Source: Beroe forskalii (Eukaryota > Ctenophora > Nuda > Beroida > Beroidae). From it: a stretch of 64,000 nucleotides of DNA. The position numbers and the translations under genes were made by a program. A model generated the notes under the pieces. That model did no database searches. It was not told where the DNA came from and saw nothing but the letters and a program-made list of their open reading frames with translations. Within the stretch, counting starts at the first letter, position 1. The number at the start of each line of letters is the position of its first letter. This document shows, piece by piece, positions 1 through 11,554 of this stretch. The stretch is taken from assembly GCA_011033025.1 (NCBI GenBank), contig WFMF01000120.1, positions 186,001 to 250,000 of the forward strand, written 5' to 3'.

Positions 1-1020
1 TTGCATTTAGGTATAGGAAAAGTAGATAGATATCTCGTAATTCGAGACAAAATAATTTTGAAATTTTATCTAGAGTAGTAATTAGTACGCGCTAAATGAA
101 GTCAGGAAGTAGCGAAGATAAGAAGAAACAACACTGCGCCTTAAAAATGAAACCTTCGAACGAGGGTATGACTGGAAAGTTTCATCAGCAGGCGGAATGG
201 TGGATTCATTGACATTCGACAACCAAATTCAATCAAGGTTATAATTTTCGGAAATAATATTGAAACTTTGAAAGGACCAGAAGTTGCCTCAACAAGGAAA
301 AAAACAGTGCCTTCACATAGCAGTTCATCACAAAACTACAAAACAATAGATCAACTGAAATTTGAAACTCGGATGGAACGCAACTTTTTGCGAAAGGATC
401 AAGGAGGACGAATAATTAATGATATTGTGCGTGTGTAGGTACAACGCACTCAGCTGCAAAACAATGTAATAATTACGCCCCCAAATCACATTAGAATACA
501 CATTGAGAGGGCACCCTACTGTCTTACTGTGTTTGTAATGTATAACGAAACCTGACCCTTCAGAAACATGTTGTTGTGACGATGTGATAATTTCGTGGAA
601 CAAATGTTCTCAACAATTTAAGTTGGTATCATAGTCGATATATAATTGTAGCATGATCTTCGCTTCTACTTTTCTCTGACCTAACTGACATGGACTGATC
701 AGGGAACAGCAATTCTGTACTGTGGTTAGTAGATAAAATATCCATTCTTTCATATTCGATGAATTGATTCTTTCATTGGTATTGGAAGATTGGAGTAGAC
801 TGCAGTATAGCTCACTGTAGACAGTTCGGTCCTGAATAGACGATGGGGTCGGGGGACAGTTATCAACAGTTTTTGGACTTTTACCACAGCAAGAGATATC
901 TATTTGTCACCCAAGTCCCACCCACCTCAAAAGCAATAAGGCATTCGGAAATTGTTGAAAATTGTCGGACGATTTTTCAAAATTTGACGATTTCTCATGA
1001 TAAAACCCAAATGTTTGTCG
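1..1020. other. intergenic, no gene recognised
   Basis: AT-rich sequence. Open stretches are short (under about 95 codons), show no recognisable domain and have no flanking splice or start context I could support. Confidence 0.6.
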
Positions 1021-1023
1021 CAG

Positions 1024-1175
1024 CTATGTAGCCAGTGGGGGATGCAGGGGATGCTCTGGCATCCCCTGAGAAACATACATCCTCAGAGATTATTGGTCGA
1101 AATGGGGTGCTCAGCATCCCTTGATCCCTTACAATTTGGCTTGCATCCCCTGCCAAAAATCATAGCCACGTGGCT
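1024..1175. repeat. GGGATGC-rich dispersed element remnant
   Basis: Direct and inverted copies of a GGGATGC / GCATCCC word alternate through about 150 bp, giving a foldback-prone segment unlike its AT-rich flanks. It looks like a decayed non-autonomous transposon. No clean ends or target duplication were found. Confidence 0.4.
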
Positions 1176-1454
1176 GTTTTGTCGCATAGTAATGTCGTAT
1201 CGAGGAATAAGGTAATTGTGAGATTAAATTGTGCTTAACTTCATTTAATGCAGGTCATTTAACATTTTGGTTTATAGGTAATCGACTAGTGAATACTAAA
1301 TTTGCTTTAGAGACGATCTGTCCAAATTCATTGTGGTTTAAACTCCGTCATGGCAGATTAAAAATTTGATTTGTTCCATTAGATATCCAGGCCCACCCGC
1401 TTATTGAGGACCATATTTCAAATGCCATTAGGATTTTACATAAGGGGGGGGAGT

Positions 1455-1700
1455 CACTGTCCCAATTGTCCCAAACTCAAGAAAGCAAGAACAAGTGGAT
1501 TGAGACAGGGACAATTGGGACATTTGGGAAAATGGGACAGAGCAAATGGAACAAATGGGACTCAAAAAATGAATGCAGACTTGGACAATTGGGACCCAAA
1601 AAAGTGAATGCAGACTGGGAAAAATGAGACAGAGAAAACGGGACTCTTAAAGTGAATTGGACTGGGACATTTGGGGCAAATGGGACATTTGGGAAAAAGG
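1455..1700. repeat. degenerate GGGACAATTGGGAC tandem repeat
   Basis: Runs of GGGACAATTGGGACATTTGGG-like words recur with variable spacing. The opening part (1458-1472) carries the complementary CCCAATTGTCCC, so the stretch is both tandem and partly palindromic. Reading frames across it are a by-product of the repeat. Confidence 0.6.
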
Positions 1701-1719
1701 TGACAGACATCTGGAGCTC

Positions 1720-2535
1720 AAATTATTGTGTTTTTGAGCGGCAGATTTTTGTTTTTTGTCTCACAGCCTGTTACATAGCGGCACTTGCTGCGTTGCAACT
1801 GCCACTGTGGTTTTCCTATCATAGGTTTGGGAAGTGGGAACACTTAACCACTGCAAAAAGACACAACCAAAATATGAACTCAGTACATATAGTAGTATGG
1901 ATAAAACTTTTATTTCAATTATGAAAGAAAAACTTGGATCAATTTAAAAAATTATAAATGGCTGATTTTCCTCAACTTCCCCGATAAGTAAAGATATGCG
2001 TAGGTTCGCGATTATACCTTGCAGCAAACCTAGATTTTACGAGACAGTAAGCACGAAGTACTGGAGTAATAGACTGAAGCAAAAGCTACAGTCTGCTAAA
2101 TTCACTACACGGCATGAATCACCGGAGCCTTAACAATATGTCGTGATGATTAGTCAATTACTGTTTAACACCAGGAATCCTATTCATAGGCTGTAGCTGG
2201 TAAATATCAGGGTTTAACTTTAATAGAGTTCCCGTAATTCTTATGGCATCTCATTAATTCGTAAATAATGCAATAATTTATGGTAATGCATGAATTATCA
2301 AATGCAATCGATAATCATGATACGGATTAATAGAATATTCTCGACTTGGTAAGCCGACACAGATTGCAACCATCAATTAAGTATTATCTTTCGCGATGAA
2401 TCTTCTTCAAGACCTTGAGATATCGACTTCCAATACAGGTTGTTAATTTGAGCGGTAACCACTGCAGGGCGCATTATTATAAAAACTAAGAACGGAACAC
2501 TGATAATGAGGATCTTGGTAACTTCCCGCAATCCA
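1720..2535. other. intergenic, nothing recognised
   Basis: No supported coding, RNA or repeat feature was seen in this stretch. Confidence 0.5.
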
Positions 2536-3062
2536 TACTACAGCTTATCAGAGTACAGCTGATAACCTGAGCTATCAGCTTATCATACTACAGCTGATAA
2601 GCTGAGCTATCAGCTTATCAGACTACAGCTGATAAGATCAGCTATCAGCTTATCAAACTACAGCTGATAAGATCAGCTATCAGCTTATCAGACTACAGCT
2701 GATAAGCTGAGCTATCAGCTTATCAGACTACAGCTGATAAGCTCAGCTATCAGCTTATCAGACTACAGCTGATAAGCTGAGCTATCAGCTTATCAGAGTA
2801 CAGCTGATAAGCTCAGTTATCAGCTTATCAGACTACAGCTGATAAGCTCAGCTATCAGCTTATCAGACTACAGCTGATAAGCTGAGCTATCAGCTTATCA
2901 GACTACAGCTGATAAGCTCAGCTATCAGCTTATCAGAGTACAGCTGATAAGCTCAGCTATCAGCTTATCAGACAACAGCTGATAAGATCAGCTATCAGCT
3001 TATCAGACTACAGCTGATAACCTGAGCTATCACCTTATCAGACTACAGCTGTAGTCTGATAA
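2536..3062. repeat. ~35-bp palindromic minisatellite with E-box/GATA motifs
   Basis: About 15 copies of a roughly 35-bp unit containing CAGCTGATAAG, a GCTGAGC or GCTCAGC centre and CTTATCAG. Each unit is nearly self-complementary, so every unit shows an E-box (CAGCTG) overlapping a GATA site (GATAAG) on one strand and GATAAG again on the other. Units differ mainly at the central 4-6 bases. A last half unit abuts CAGCTGTAGTCTGATAA at about 3046. Confidence 0.9.
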
Positions 3063-5625
3063 ACTCACGACATGCCCCAATGAGCAAAGAGACTATCAAT
3101 ATTTGAGTAGGATTTTCTGATAATTCAAGTAACATTGAGACTTTTAATTTCTGATTTATGGCATAATTAGGTACATAATTTACTGAGCATAATGGATCTA
3201 GATGAAGAGAGAATGATTGATTAAGTTTAACTAAGTGTTTAGTCGTATACAAGATTCACAGACCTGGCTCGACGGTTTCAGTAATAATACGAGTGAGTAG
3301 AAAGGTACTGACTAGGGTCTACAGTACAGCGGGAAGATGCCACATAAAGAATAAAGAAGAGATTATAAAGCAATGGGGTTTATAGTTAATACTAATGCTA
3401 CTAAATACTTAAATATACTGAACCCCAGCAATGATAAAACTATGAGCCAAGGAGTAGGTCTGAAGTTAAGCTCTGAGACACAAGACGTTTGATAATTACC
3501 TCCCAATCACTCAATCCGAAGGTACTCTAATAATGTGAAAGTGCTGAAGAGAAAGGCGTTGAAAGTCACAGCACATGAACATGTCTAGCTGGTATGTCTT
3601 TGCAGGGAGTCTACGAAAGAGTTATTCAAACAATCTACAGAACTATATACCAGAATATTCTAATATTGCACTTACAGCATCTCAGAATACTGCACGTAGA
3701 TTATAAGAACTGTCATTCTTAGGAAAGACGGAATATTTACACGTAGTTAGAAATGTTCCTTGGAATTGCATTTAGAAGTTTAGAGTCAGAGTTAAAACCC
3801 TACAGTTACACTTCACAAAGCATAACACTTCATAAAACATTATCAGGCGGCCTGGACACGTGGCTACAAATTCTGATTGACTCCATAAAAAGTCTGATAT
3901 GCAGGATCTTAGTCGACAATCGTCAATTTATATGCTAATGTGAAATGGATTTCGAACTATCTGAATTTTTGACAAGACCAATTACTGATGATAAATCTGC
4001 CGACTTGAGGCACGTAACTGTAGAAAAGGTCGTAGTAGTGATATGTATTCAAAAGGACAATTAGATAATGGATACCTTAAAAGATTATGAAATTCTACGC
4101 TGTTGTGGCTTTGTAACTTTGTAAGTTATGTAGCCTACAACAGGGTAGCCTCTATAAGCTATTAATAATTCAAGTGCTCAAGGGAAATTCATCAAAAATC
4201 ACAAAAATCAAAGAATTTGAAACTGAGACAGAGAAACTCGGTAAATGCAGCTCAATTACATCAGAGCCTTACCACGAATCACGTGTGTTAAGGTATAGCT
4301 AGCTCATCTAGTCATCAATATCAAAACCTGAAAATGATTAAAATATGAAGTCATTTCACACAATACACTACTCACTCAATGCCTCTCAGTCTGCTTTGTG
4401 GAATCTTTGAGGATAGAAACCTCACAGCTTCAACTCGAGAATAATCTTAGTAGTTTCAGGAGGAACAACCTTATAATTCCTCGCGTCAAGTCACAAGAAT
4501 TCAAATTTATCTCTTTACAGTATCTCTTTTAAGAATGAACTAATAGAAACAAGAATTTCGGAGGAAGACGCCCACTGTCAGCTCCACGAGCAAATCATAT
4601 AATGGCATACTTAGAATTCCCCAGATAGCAGTATAAAGCTTCAGCTGAGTACCTTGCAGTACCTTACTTAGTACCTTGCAGTATAACTGCTCCTGGAAAG
4701 TGGAAGTGATACTTCTACTGCAGCGAACAGAGTTACTCTAACTTAGAGTTAGTCAGAATTTAGTTAGTTAGTTAGTCAGAAGCCCTGATACGGAACTGCG
4801 CGCGTAACTGCATGTGTAAAGAATGAATGAACTTATTCGAACAGATGAATAACAAATATTCATCACAGTCCGGATTAGCAGATTATAGTTTGAACTTAAA
4901 ATTCCCTGGCCTCGTTTGTTCTCTCTGGAATGAAAGAATAACAGTCAATCACTGAATCGATATCTCAATGATTTTTATATGATTTGGATAGTGGACACGA
5001 ATCATCAAACATGCTTACATGATACGTCATGATACGACAGCAGAATTAGTGAATGCATGTTTTTCGGAGAATGAAGGAGCATAAGTAATGGTCATTACAT
5101 GTTCCCGTGTGATAGCTATCGGCGGTTTAATCAAGAAATTAAACTTTCGCCAATATCAAATAGGAACATATTGGCACAAATAAATACTTAAATAATGACG
5201 GGGAGTCATCTGAGCATGACTTCGAAATGAGTTTCTCAGCTTGACATCATTAGTTTTGTGATAAAGAAGGACCCGCGTGGTTCTTGTAAGATTTGAAACA
5301 TCTGAGAACATTCGAATACAAAGGTATGAGTTCCTTAAATCCCGGGAATTGCGGTGTAGCACAATACAATTATACATGGTTCAGTGCATGCAAACAAAGA
5401 TATTAGAGAGGTTTACCCAACCTTATTAAAATGTGCCATGGTATTTATCCATGTCTCAATCTTGCATATTTTTATGCATGAATAAATCTGCGGCCGAGAA
5501 ATCTGGAAAAGCATTTGTCATAAAACCACCATAATAACATAACCAATGTGAATTTAAATGCATAACAAGCAACCACGAATAAAGGTACAGTACGAAGGAA
5601 GGAGGCAAATGACCACATTGCAAAA
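3063..5625. other. intergenic, nothing recognised
   Basis: AT-rich. The only local structure is small: a TAGTTAGTTAG microsatellite near 4757-4778 and a GTACCTTGCAGTACCTTAC duplication near 4650-4685. No supported gene. Confidence 0.5.
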
Positions 5626-5713
5626 TCGCCGATCGGCGCCCGTCTGGCGCCCATTAGCGCTGATCGGCTCCTACCAGCGCCGATCAGCGACACCGCCGAT
5701 CGGCGCTGATCGG
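5626..5713. repeat. GC-rich palindrome cluster (CGCCGATCGGCG)
   Basis: Four or five variants of GCGCTGATCGG or GCCGATCAGCG lie head-to-head within 90 bp, including the perfect palindrome CGCCGATCGGCG. It is sharply GC-rich against AT-rich flanks and can form hairpins. It may be the core of a small foldback element. Confidence 0.6.
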
Positions 5714-5964
5714 AAGCAATGAAGTAATGTGACTAAATTACAATAAATCATATCCCACTGATCACTAACTACTGCTGATACTTCTACCAAAACAAACGAG
5801 GTAAGTGGCGATGAAGGAATTGCACATTGAGAGAAAAGAAAGTTTATCATATGATAAAGTCGGCGCAGCTAAGGAGTGACGAAACAAGAGGTTAATATCT
5901 GTCGAGAATCCCAGTAGTATACAGCACTTCTACAACGGAAGAGACAAGTAAGGGCTCCGGGCTT

Positions 5965-6020
5965 CACACCACGTGACCAAGGTGTAGGTCACGTGACTTA
6001 TAGATGAAGGTCACGTGTTC
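5965..6020. promoter_or_regulatory. cluster of three CACGTG E-boxes
   Basis: CACGTG occurs at 5970-5975, 5990-5995 and 6012-6017, spaced 20 and 22 bp. The second sits in the full palindrome GTCACGTGAC, as favoured by USF/MITF/TFEB-type bHLH-ZIP factors. No promoter or gene start can be tied to it. Confidence 0.4.
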
Positions 6021-6206
6021 CATGTGGAACATAACTCCGTCTATAGCTTGGCACTTTTGTCAAACGGTGACACTTGTTAAGTGCGAAGGGTTTTGTGTGA
6101 GTACTTGTGTGAGTTCTACTTCCACTGGTGATGCTATCTTAATGAGTTGTATGGCTCCATATGCCAATGCTATCGACCCGCATACAAACGAGGGCGTCTG
6201 AAGGGT

Positions 6207-6256
6207 GAGGGCGACGTCATTATCATGGGTTAGAGTGGTGAATTGATGACGTCACA
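6207..6256. repeat. CRE-bracketed 45-bp dispersed motif, copy 1
   Basis: A GACGTCATTATCATGG block, a variable centre, then a GGTGAATTGATGACGTCAC block. It is one of six related copies (6.2, 15.77, 27.48, 31.36, 56.66 and 59.78 kb). Both ends carry CRE-like TGACGTCA or near matches. Confidence 0.6.
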
Positions 6257-7323
6257 CCGCCTCTACTATTCTAATTCACGATAGGGCAATAAAACAGGGC
6301 GGCATTTATATTTAATATCAAAGCCTAAAATAAGGCGTGCAGAGGATATAATACTCTGATTGAGATGCAATTAGTGACGATTGATAGTCGAATGATGATT
6401 GGTACTGGAAATAATTTCTGTCTGCACCTTTTGCTTTTGACTTTCTAAAAATAGAAATATGATCAAGCGTAATGAATATTTAAAGATTTGACGTTATTAA
6501 AAAATTAATTAAACTTCATTTTTAGTTAACTTCATTTTTCGGACTAAAATATTGATTGATCTCCCGAAGTGTGACTAAAACAGGGAAGATTGATGTTATA
6601 ATAATTCCAAAATACTCACTGTGAAACTGCTTTAGCCGGCCAGAACTGCAAAAATCATGGAGCTGGGTTAATTAATATTTTAGGATTGCCCGCTAGTTGC
6701 CCCATAGGTTCCAAGTAAATGAAACAAAAAGAATAAATTGCGAATATCAAAGCATGAATAAAAAGTAAGAAAGGTAGACTGCGGATACGACATATAACAG
6801 TACGATGAAGCAACGGTCCCACGAGAATGACTCTAAACTCGTTATACGAAATTGATGTAATTCAAATGAACACCGAGAGGGGGTTATGTGTGGCTGAAAC
6901 CAGATACTCTAATTTGTACCGTTCTAAATTGTCAGAGGCAATCCCCGAATAACTGAATAAGACACGATTTAAAATATTCCAGCTAAATAACATGTAGGTA
7001 CCACATCAGAGAGAAACAGGGATACCTAATATCCTTATATCCACCATAAAACGAACATAATGATTTCACATGTGGTATTGAAGTGGGACTGCAATAGTAG
7101 TGTGACTACAGTGACCTTGGACATTGGTGCCATCCTACTCTGAAGGAAAGTGGGTAGGTCAGAGAAATGCTGAAATGGGACAGATGCTCGATTACCGGGA
7201 GATACTAAGATAGGCAAGATCTCACAAAATGAAAATGCTGAAAATACCGACGCACATGGTTTTACTTCTATATCGAGGGTCGGGATTCAAACTGAGGATC
7301 TTTCGATTAGATAGAGTCTGAGT
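6257..7323. other. intergenic, nothing recognised
   Basis: AT-rich sequence without a supported gene or repeat. Confidence 0.5.
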
Positions 7324-7799
7324 ATGCGACTTCTTACCCCCCCTCCCCGACTTTTTATCACCCGACCTTTTACCACCCTAAGAAACAAGTGCGACTTTTT
7401 ACCCCCCCCGTCCTATTAGTATTATTCAACCGAAGAAATTTGTGAACTTGAGGGACAGGTCAGAGGTAGGTGTACTTAGGGAGGAATTTCAGCTGCTTGA
7501 TACGTGGTAGTCCAATCGTTTCAAGGATCATGGCTAAAAAATGGGTGGACTTAACTCCGCCGCGGACCCGCTGCGGACCCGGTGGACCCGCTGCGGGTCC
7601 GCCGCGGACTCCACTAAAGTCCACCATAAATTTTTTTTGGTGGACTTTGGTGGACCCGCAGCGGACTTTTCGAAACTCCGCCGCGGAGTGGTGGGTCCGC
7701 TGCGGGTCCGCCCAGGCTCCGCCGCGCACTGGTGGACAGTCCACCGAAAAGTCCACCAAAAAAAGTCCACCGTGGACTAAAAATCAGGAGGTAAGTCCG

Positions 7800-8010
7800 C
7801 CGCGGAGTCAGTGGACTCCACCGGCGGAGTCCACTGGCGGAGTGGAGTCCACTGGCGGAGTCCACCAGTGGAGTCCACTGGTGGACTCCACTCCGCCAGT
7901 GGACTCAACTCCGCCAGTGGACTCGAATCCGCCAGTGGACTCGACTCCGCCGGTGGAATCCACCAGTAAACTCCACTGGTGGAATCTGCCAGTGGACTCC
8001 GCCATTAGGG
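7800..8010. repeat. GTGGACTCCGCC short tandem repeats, left arm
   Basis: Twelve- to eighteen-base words of the form GTGGACTCCRCYGG alternate in both orientations inside the left arm. The mirror-image counterpart lies at 9225-9420 in the right arm. Confidence 0.7.
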
Positions 8011-8149
8011 CTGTATGGTTTTTGGAAAGGAGTGCCATGTGCAGTACACATAGCTTTCTCAGATTCGGTCGATATTTCAAAGGGACCATCCATAAAGGGT
8101 GTCGCAATGAGGGGGGAGGGGTGAGTAGACCCTCTCAGATTTGATCGAT

Positions 8150-8265
8150 ATTTCAAAATCAACTTGGGAGCCATCCATAAAGGACGTCCGCAAAATTTTG
8201 GCCATTTCAGACCCCTCCCTCCCCCTTGTCCGCAAACGTCCGCAATCCGGAAACCCCTAATAGTA
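8150..8265. mobile_element. CCATCCATAAAGGACGTCCGC-type element fragment
   Basis: Contains AGCCATCCATAAAGGACGTCCGC followed by a C-rich block and GTCCGCAAACGTCCGCAATCCGG. The same words recur at 9150-9165 and 12745-13045, so it is a dispersed family. Confidence 0.5.
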
Positions 8266-8677
8266 ATTTCAATGCTTTTTCCAGCTGGAATTGGAAAAAG
8301 GGTATGTCCGGTGCGAACGTGAAATTAAGGATTTGGCCAAAAATAAACATGTTGAACACCTCTTTTTAAGACAAATGGGGGATGATTAGATTACCACCAA
8401 AAAGTTGATATTAGCCCAAATCTGAGAGGGTCCTGGGGGATTCTGGCCAATACGTCTCCCATGTAAACGAGAGCCTTCATTTTCCATGACAATGACGTCA
8501 CTCAGAAAAATATAATCAAGCGCATCTAGCGCTTTGAAGGTTATGGTCGGGATTAGGGTCAGGATTTGTTAGGTTTAGGGTCAGGATTAAGGTAAGGCCG
8601 GTTTTGGTAAGAGTCTCGGTAAGGTTTAGGATAGAGAAAAATTGACCTTCGGATCTGTGACGTCACTCAGCCCCGTT

Positions 8678-9135
8678 TACCTTATCGGACATATTTATCA
8701 CGGACATTAAATTCACGCTGAGCACCTCAGCGTGAATATTAATGTCCGTGAAAATTTTGTCCGTGATACTAATGTCCGTAATATTCAGGTCCGTGAAAAT
8801 TAAGTCCGGCATTTCGTCCTAAAATTTATAGGGTAGAGACGCAAAATTTCTGACCTCCTCTCTTGAAATGCACAAATAATAGAATTTGTAAGGAAATTAT
8901 GATTCTTTTTAATGCTTAGTACCTGCAATATGGAAATTTATTTTATTTATTAAAGAAAAATATTGAAAAAATCTTCAATTCAGGCATTCAAGTGGGAGAA
9001 AAATGGGAGAAATCGAGCCGATAATTTTGAAGATTTTTTGAAATTTGAAGTGGCTGGATCGAGCGTGAATATTAATGTCCGTGAAGTTTTATGTCCGTGA
9101 AACTAAAGTCTGTGATCATTATGTCCGATAAGGTA
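8678..9135. mobile_element. TA-flanked MITE, copy A (TACCTTATCGGACAT ends)
   Basis: The termini are inverted: TACCTTATCGGACAT on the left, ATGTCCGATAAGGTA on the right, each including the TA target site. Subterminal GTCCGTGAA words repeat inside both ends, together with AGCGTGAATATTAATGTCCGTG. There is no coding capacity. It is inserted inside the foldback element. The family recurs at 25.9 and 30.8 kb. Confidence 0.85.
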
Positions 9136-10052
9136 TATCGGACATAATGCGGACGTCCGCAATTCATGGAAATTTTGAGCGATTTGACGGCTATTTCACC
9201 AGAAAATCATGGAAAATGTTATCCGCGAGAGGACTCCGCTGGTGGAGTTGGACTCCACCTGTGGACTCCGCTGGTGGACTCCACCTGTGGACTCCACTGG
9301 TGGAATCCACCTGTGGACTCCGCTGGTGGACTCCACCTGTGGACTCCGCCGGTGGACCAAAGTCCGCTGGTGGAGTCCACCTGGGGAGTCCACCGGTGGA
9401 CAAAAACTCCGCGGTGGACTCCAATCCACGGCGGACTTTTTTCCCTGGTGGACTGTTTTGGTGGAATTTTTCGGTGGACTGTCCACCAGTGCGCGGCGGA
9501 GCCCGAGCGGACCCGCAGCGGACCCACCACTCCGCGGCGGAGTTTTGAAAAGTCCGCTGCGGGTCCACCAAAGTCCACCAAAAAAAATTTATGGTGGACT
9601 TTAGTGGAGTCCGCGGCGGACCCGCAGCGGGTCCACCGGGTCCGCAGCGGGTCCGCGGCGGAGTTTAGTCCACCCATTTTTTAGCCAGGATCATGGTGCG
9701 ATCCTTGACACCATTGCTCGAACGAGACAGCATCCCGTGAGTTCCTCTCCTAAATGTGACCCGGGGGGGGTGTAAAAGGTCGCAGTTAGGCAGTTCTACG
9801 GTTAGGTACGACTGTTTATCCCCATCGAAGCTTGAACGGGGATAAAAGGTCGCAGCGACTTTTTATCAACGACTTTTTATTCCCTGCTTCATTCCGGGGA
9901 TAATAAGTGGCAGTCTATAGCAGAAGTGCGTCTTTTTATCCCCCTCAGAATACAGTACAGATCAAAGGCGAAGCAGAGGGTAAAAGGTCGCACCTGTACC
10001 CTAGGGTGGTAAAAGGTCGGGGGATAAAAAGTCGGGGGGGTAAAGGTCGCAT

Positions 10053-10905
10053 CACTCTTTCGATCCACTACACCACTGACCCAACAGGCACCTACATTTC
10101 GATTTCTTCAATAGTTCGATGAACAAAAACACAATAATTGGTAACAACTGTTGCTGTTAAATTGGGCTGCAGTTTCAAAAGGTTGAAGTATACAAATTAT
10201 AACATTTATCTACCTGTTTCAATTTAACTAAGCAACAACAACCACTGCACGATAAAAAGGTGGCGGAATGCCCATCCTATGACTCTAAGTATTTTATCGT
10301 GTAACTGAAGGTGGAAGTTTGCGACAGGCTATTTCAGAAACAAGGCTAACAGCTAACAGCTTGGCCCAAATTGGACGGGAAAATCCATGAATCTGTGATA
10401 TGTGCTCATGTGAGATCTTACTTCGACTCTTCGAAATTCGAGGCTCAGCTGAGCCTGAGACATTATCACGTAACTGGACACGTAACTGTAGCTCTCGAGA
10501 GCTCAAGAAATCGAGTAACTTTGAAGTGTACTACTGAAACAGCAGCTGTGCAACATGAACACGTGGTACGAAGAGGGTACAATAAACTAATTAAGTTATT
10601 AAGGGAGACCCAGTTGATTGAGGGCAAAATTGCAAACACAATGTTTCAGTACACAGTATCTGTATAAGTGAATAGAAGTATAGAGAAAGCGGCATGCAGA
10701 CTAATTGCTCAATAATCAATTAGTAATACAATATACATACCTACTGAAAATAATTAACATCCATGATAGATATAAATGAGTAAATGAAATTATGATCCAA
10801 TTAACAGCAGTTAAGTACAAATTACAATACCCAAAAAGCACACGTTACGAAAGGTACACGATGTATTGGGAATTGCGCGGTGACCCTGAAAAGATTAGCG
10901 CGTGA
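10053..10905. other. intergenic; one unassigned 98-codon ORF
   Basis: An open frame at 10371-10667 (+) has no recognisable domain or supporting splice context and is probably fortuitous. A CACGTG site lies at 10560-10565. Confidence 0.4.
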
Positions 10906-10907
10906 CA

Positions 10908-10995
10908 ACTCACGTGTCACGGCGCTGGGCGCTGTACATTTACACAAATACATGTCACGTGACCAGTTGTATGTCACGTGCGCACTGCGCGCGCG
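10908..10995. promoter_or_regulatory. second CACGTG cluster beside GCGC-rich tract
   Basis: CACGTG occurs at 10911-10916, 10956-10961 (in GTCACGTGAC) and 10975-10980 (in GTCACGTG), followed by GCGCGCG. A fourth site is at 10560. The layout resembles the 5970-6017 cluster. No associated gene was identified. Confidence 0.35.
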
Positions 10996-11554
10996 GCTGA
11001 AATTATACAATTACATGATCCTTCTTCGCGACTTTAATTTTGAATGTGCTTTCCCCTAAGCTATCCAGGGGTGTGCGAAACCAGGGTCCAGGTTAAACGT
11101 CACACTCATTGATCAACGTTCGCTTAAAGATATTTTTCGTTCCAGACATATACGTCAAATTCAATACTTAAAACTTTAAAAGATAATATTTCATTACCTG
11201 TCTACCTGAGATAACGAAGACTTTATATTTTATTTTAGTTTCAAATCAGAGACCCTAAGTCTCGTACCCTATCCAATCCCATGTCGGATGATGTCTGACC
11301 CGCTGACGCCAGCGGCGCTGAATTCTCACGAGGGTCTGTCATTGTCAACGGCGCAACGTGAACGTTCCACTTCCACATTTGGACGTACATTGCCCGTCGA
11401 CCATGATGGGTGCCGGTGAGGCGAGGGACATGTTGCATGTTGCAGACAAAATGAAAAAAGTGCGCGCGGCGGTGCATGGGTGGGCAGAGGGTAGAATTCC
11501 GCCCGGGTCCCTTTCACTTTCAGTTTCCTGGGAGAAATCAATATCATACTATTT

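Larger units (their letters stand above)
7532..9686. mobile_element. foldback transposon with 8-bp target duplication (hAT-like)
   Basis: The element starts GGCTAAAAAATGGGTGGAC and ends with the exact complement (9668-9686). It is flanked on both sides by AGGATCAT (7524-7531 and 9687-9694), an 8-bp target duplication typical of hAT elements. The arms (about 7540-7800 and 9420-9680) are long inverted copies rich in GTGGACC, GTCCGC and CCGCGG words, followed inwards by tandem GTGGACTCCGCC repeats. Long open frames on both strands are by-products of this stop-poor repeat. The interior holds a CCATCCATAAAGGACGTCCGC-type element and a younger MITE. Confidence 0.85.
7324..10052. mobile_element. outer nested element with ~80-bp terminal inverted repeats
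   Basis: Ends are inverted copies about 80 bp long. The left end (7324-7410) reads ATGCGAC, then TACCCCCCC, GACTTTTTATC and CCGACCTTTTACCACCCT. The right end (about 9975-10052) is its complement, ending GGTCGCAT. Further GCGACTTTTTA words occur inside the right flank. It has no transposase ORF and no convincing target duplication, so it is non-autonomous. It hosts the element at 7532-9686. Confidence 0.75.

Noticed and set aside
7470-8144. Long Pro/Trp/Asp/Ser-rich open frames on both strands (and the mirror set at 9147-9684)
   Set aside because: They arise from stop-poor GTGGAC/GTCCGC repeats in the foldback arms; every frame on both strands is open and none has a domain.
8520-8640. GGGTTAGGGT-like words resembling telomere repeats
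   Set aside because: Only irregular GGTTTAGG/GGTCAGGATTAGGG words with no (TTAGGG)n run.
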